From JBEKZD01 sp050013395 (GTDB taxonomy: Bacteria; Verrucomicrobiota; Verrucomicrobiia; Palsa-1439), in assembly GCA_050013395.1 (NCBI GenBank), contig JBEKFI010000152.1:1-6235 (forward strand): a DNA stretch of 6,235 bases, in the 5' to 3' direction. The notes under the pieces are model-generated. The model made no database searches and was not told the DNA's origin. It saw nothing but the letters and a program-made list of their open reading frames with translations. How positions within the stretch are numbered: the stretch's first letter is position 1; every line of letters starts with the position of its first letter. Of the stretch, positions 6,188-6,235 are shown piece after piece. The translations under genes were made by a program, and so were the position numbers.

Positions 6188-6234
6188 GACCGCCGGGCGC
6201 GCCGCGTTTTTCGGGGACGGGCAGCCCGGCGGTC
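6188..6234. repeat. REP-like GC-rich inverted repeat at the window edge
   Basis: gaccgccgggc at 6188-6198 and gcccggcggtc at 6224-6234 are perfectly complementary over 11 bases, with a 25-base loop that includes cgcgccgcg and a short T-run. The preceding ggtagggcgc (6178-6187) suggests the stem continues beyond the window on the far side. Shape and composition resemble dispersed palindromic intergenic repeats of GC-rich genomes. The T-run (6207-6211) lies in the loop rather than after the stem, so it is not a terminator. Confidence 0.6.
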
Positions 6235-6235
6235 T

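Overview
The window holds a three-gene glycogen/alpha-glucan cluster on the minus strand. In transcription order it is glgA (glycogen synthase, GT5), then a GalT-like nucleotidyltransferase of the HIT superfamily, then a family-57 glycoside hydrolase. The cluster fills about positions 1175-6044 with short gaps (32 and 107 bases) and a good Shine-Dalgarno sequence before each gene, so it reads as one operon. The logical flow is chain elongation from a sugar nucleotide (GlgA), exchange of nucleotide and hexose-1-phosphate (GalT-like), and cleavage or transfer on the alpha-glucan (GH57).

The organism is a moderately GC-rich Gram-negative-type bacterium. The gene order, the GC-rich hairpin repeat at the right edge and the AT-rich inverted repeat between two operon genes would fit a Verrucomicrobiota- or PVC-like genome. 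That is an impression, not a demonstrated placement.

Region by region: 1-1174 contains no gene I can recognise. It does carry a good sigma70-like promoter on the plus strand (96-125) inside an imperfect inverted repeat, then a small hairpin over a candidate start codon, then a long open frame. That frame looks protein-like between about 640 and 1045 but runs 333 bases antisense into the GH57 gene, so it is either a truncated or degraded gene or chance. Two exact 19-base direct repeats (55-73 and 1108-1126) bracket this stretch. Positions 1175-3349 are GH57. Positions 3350-3456 hold a long AT-rich inverted repeat that ends exactly at the GH57 Shine-Dalgarno sequence. Positions 3457-4479 are the GalT-like gene, which lacks the usual zinc-binding cysteines. 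Positions 4512-6044 are glgA, with an alanine-rich N-terminal insertion. Positions 6045-6235 are non-coding and end in a REP-like GC-rich hairpin.

I see no CRISPR array, tRNA, rRNA, transposase or clear defence system. The main cluster is ordinary metabolism; the least explained part is the left 1.1 kb.
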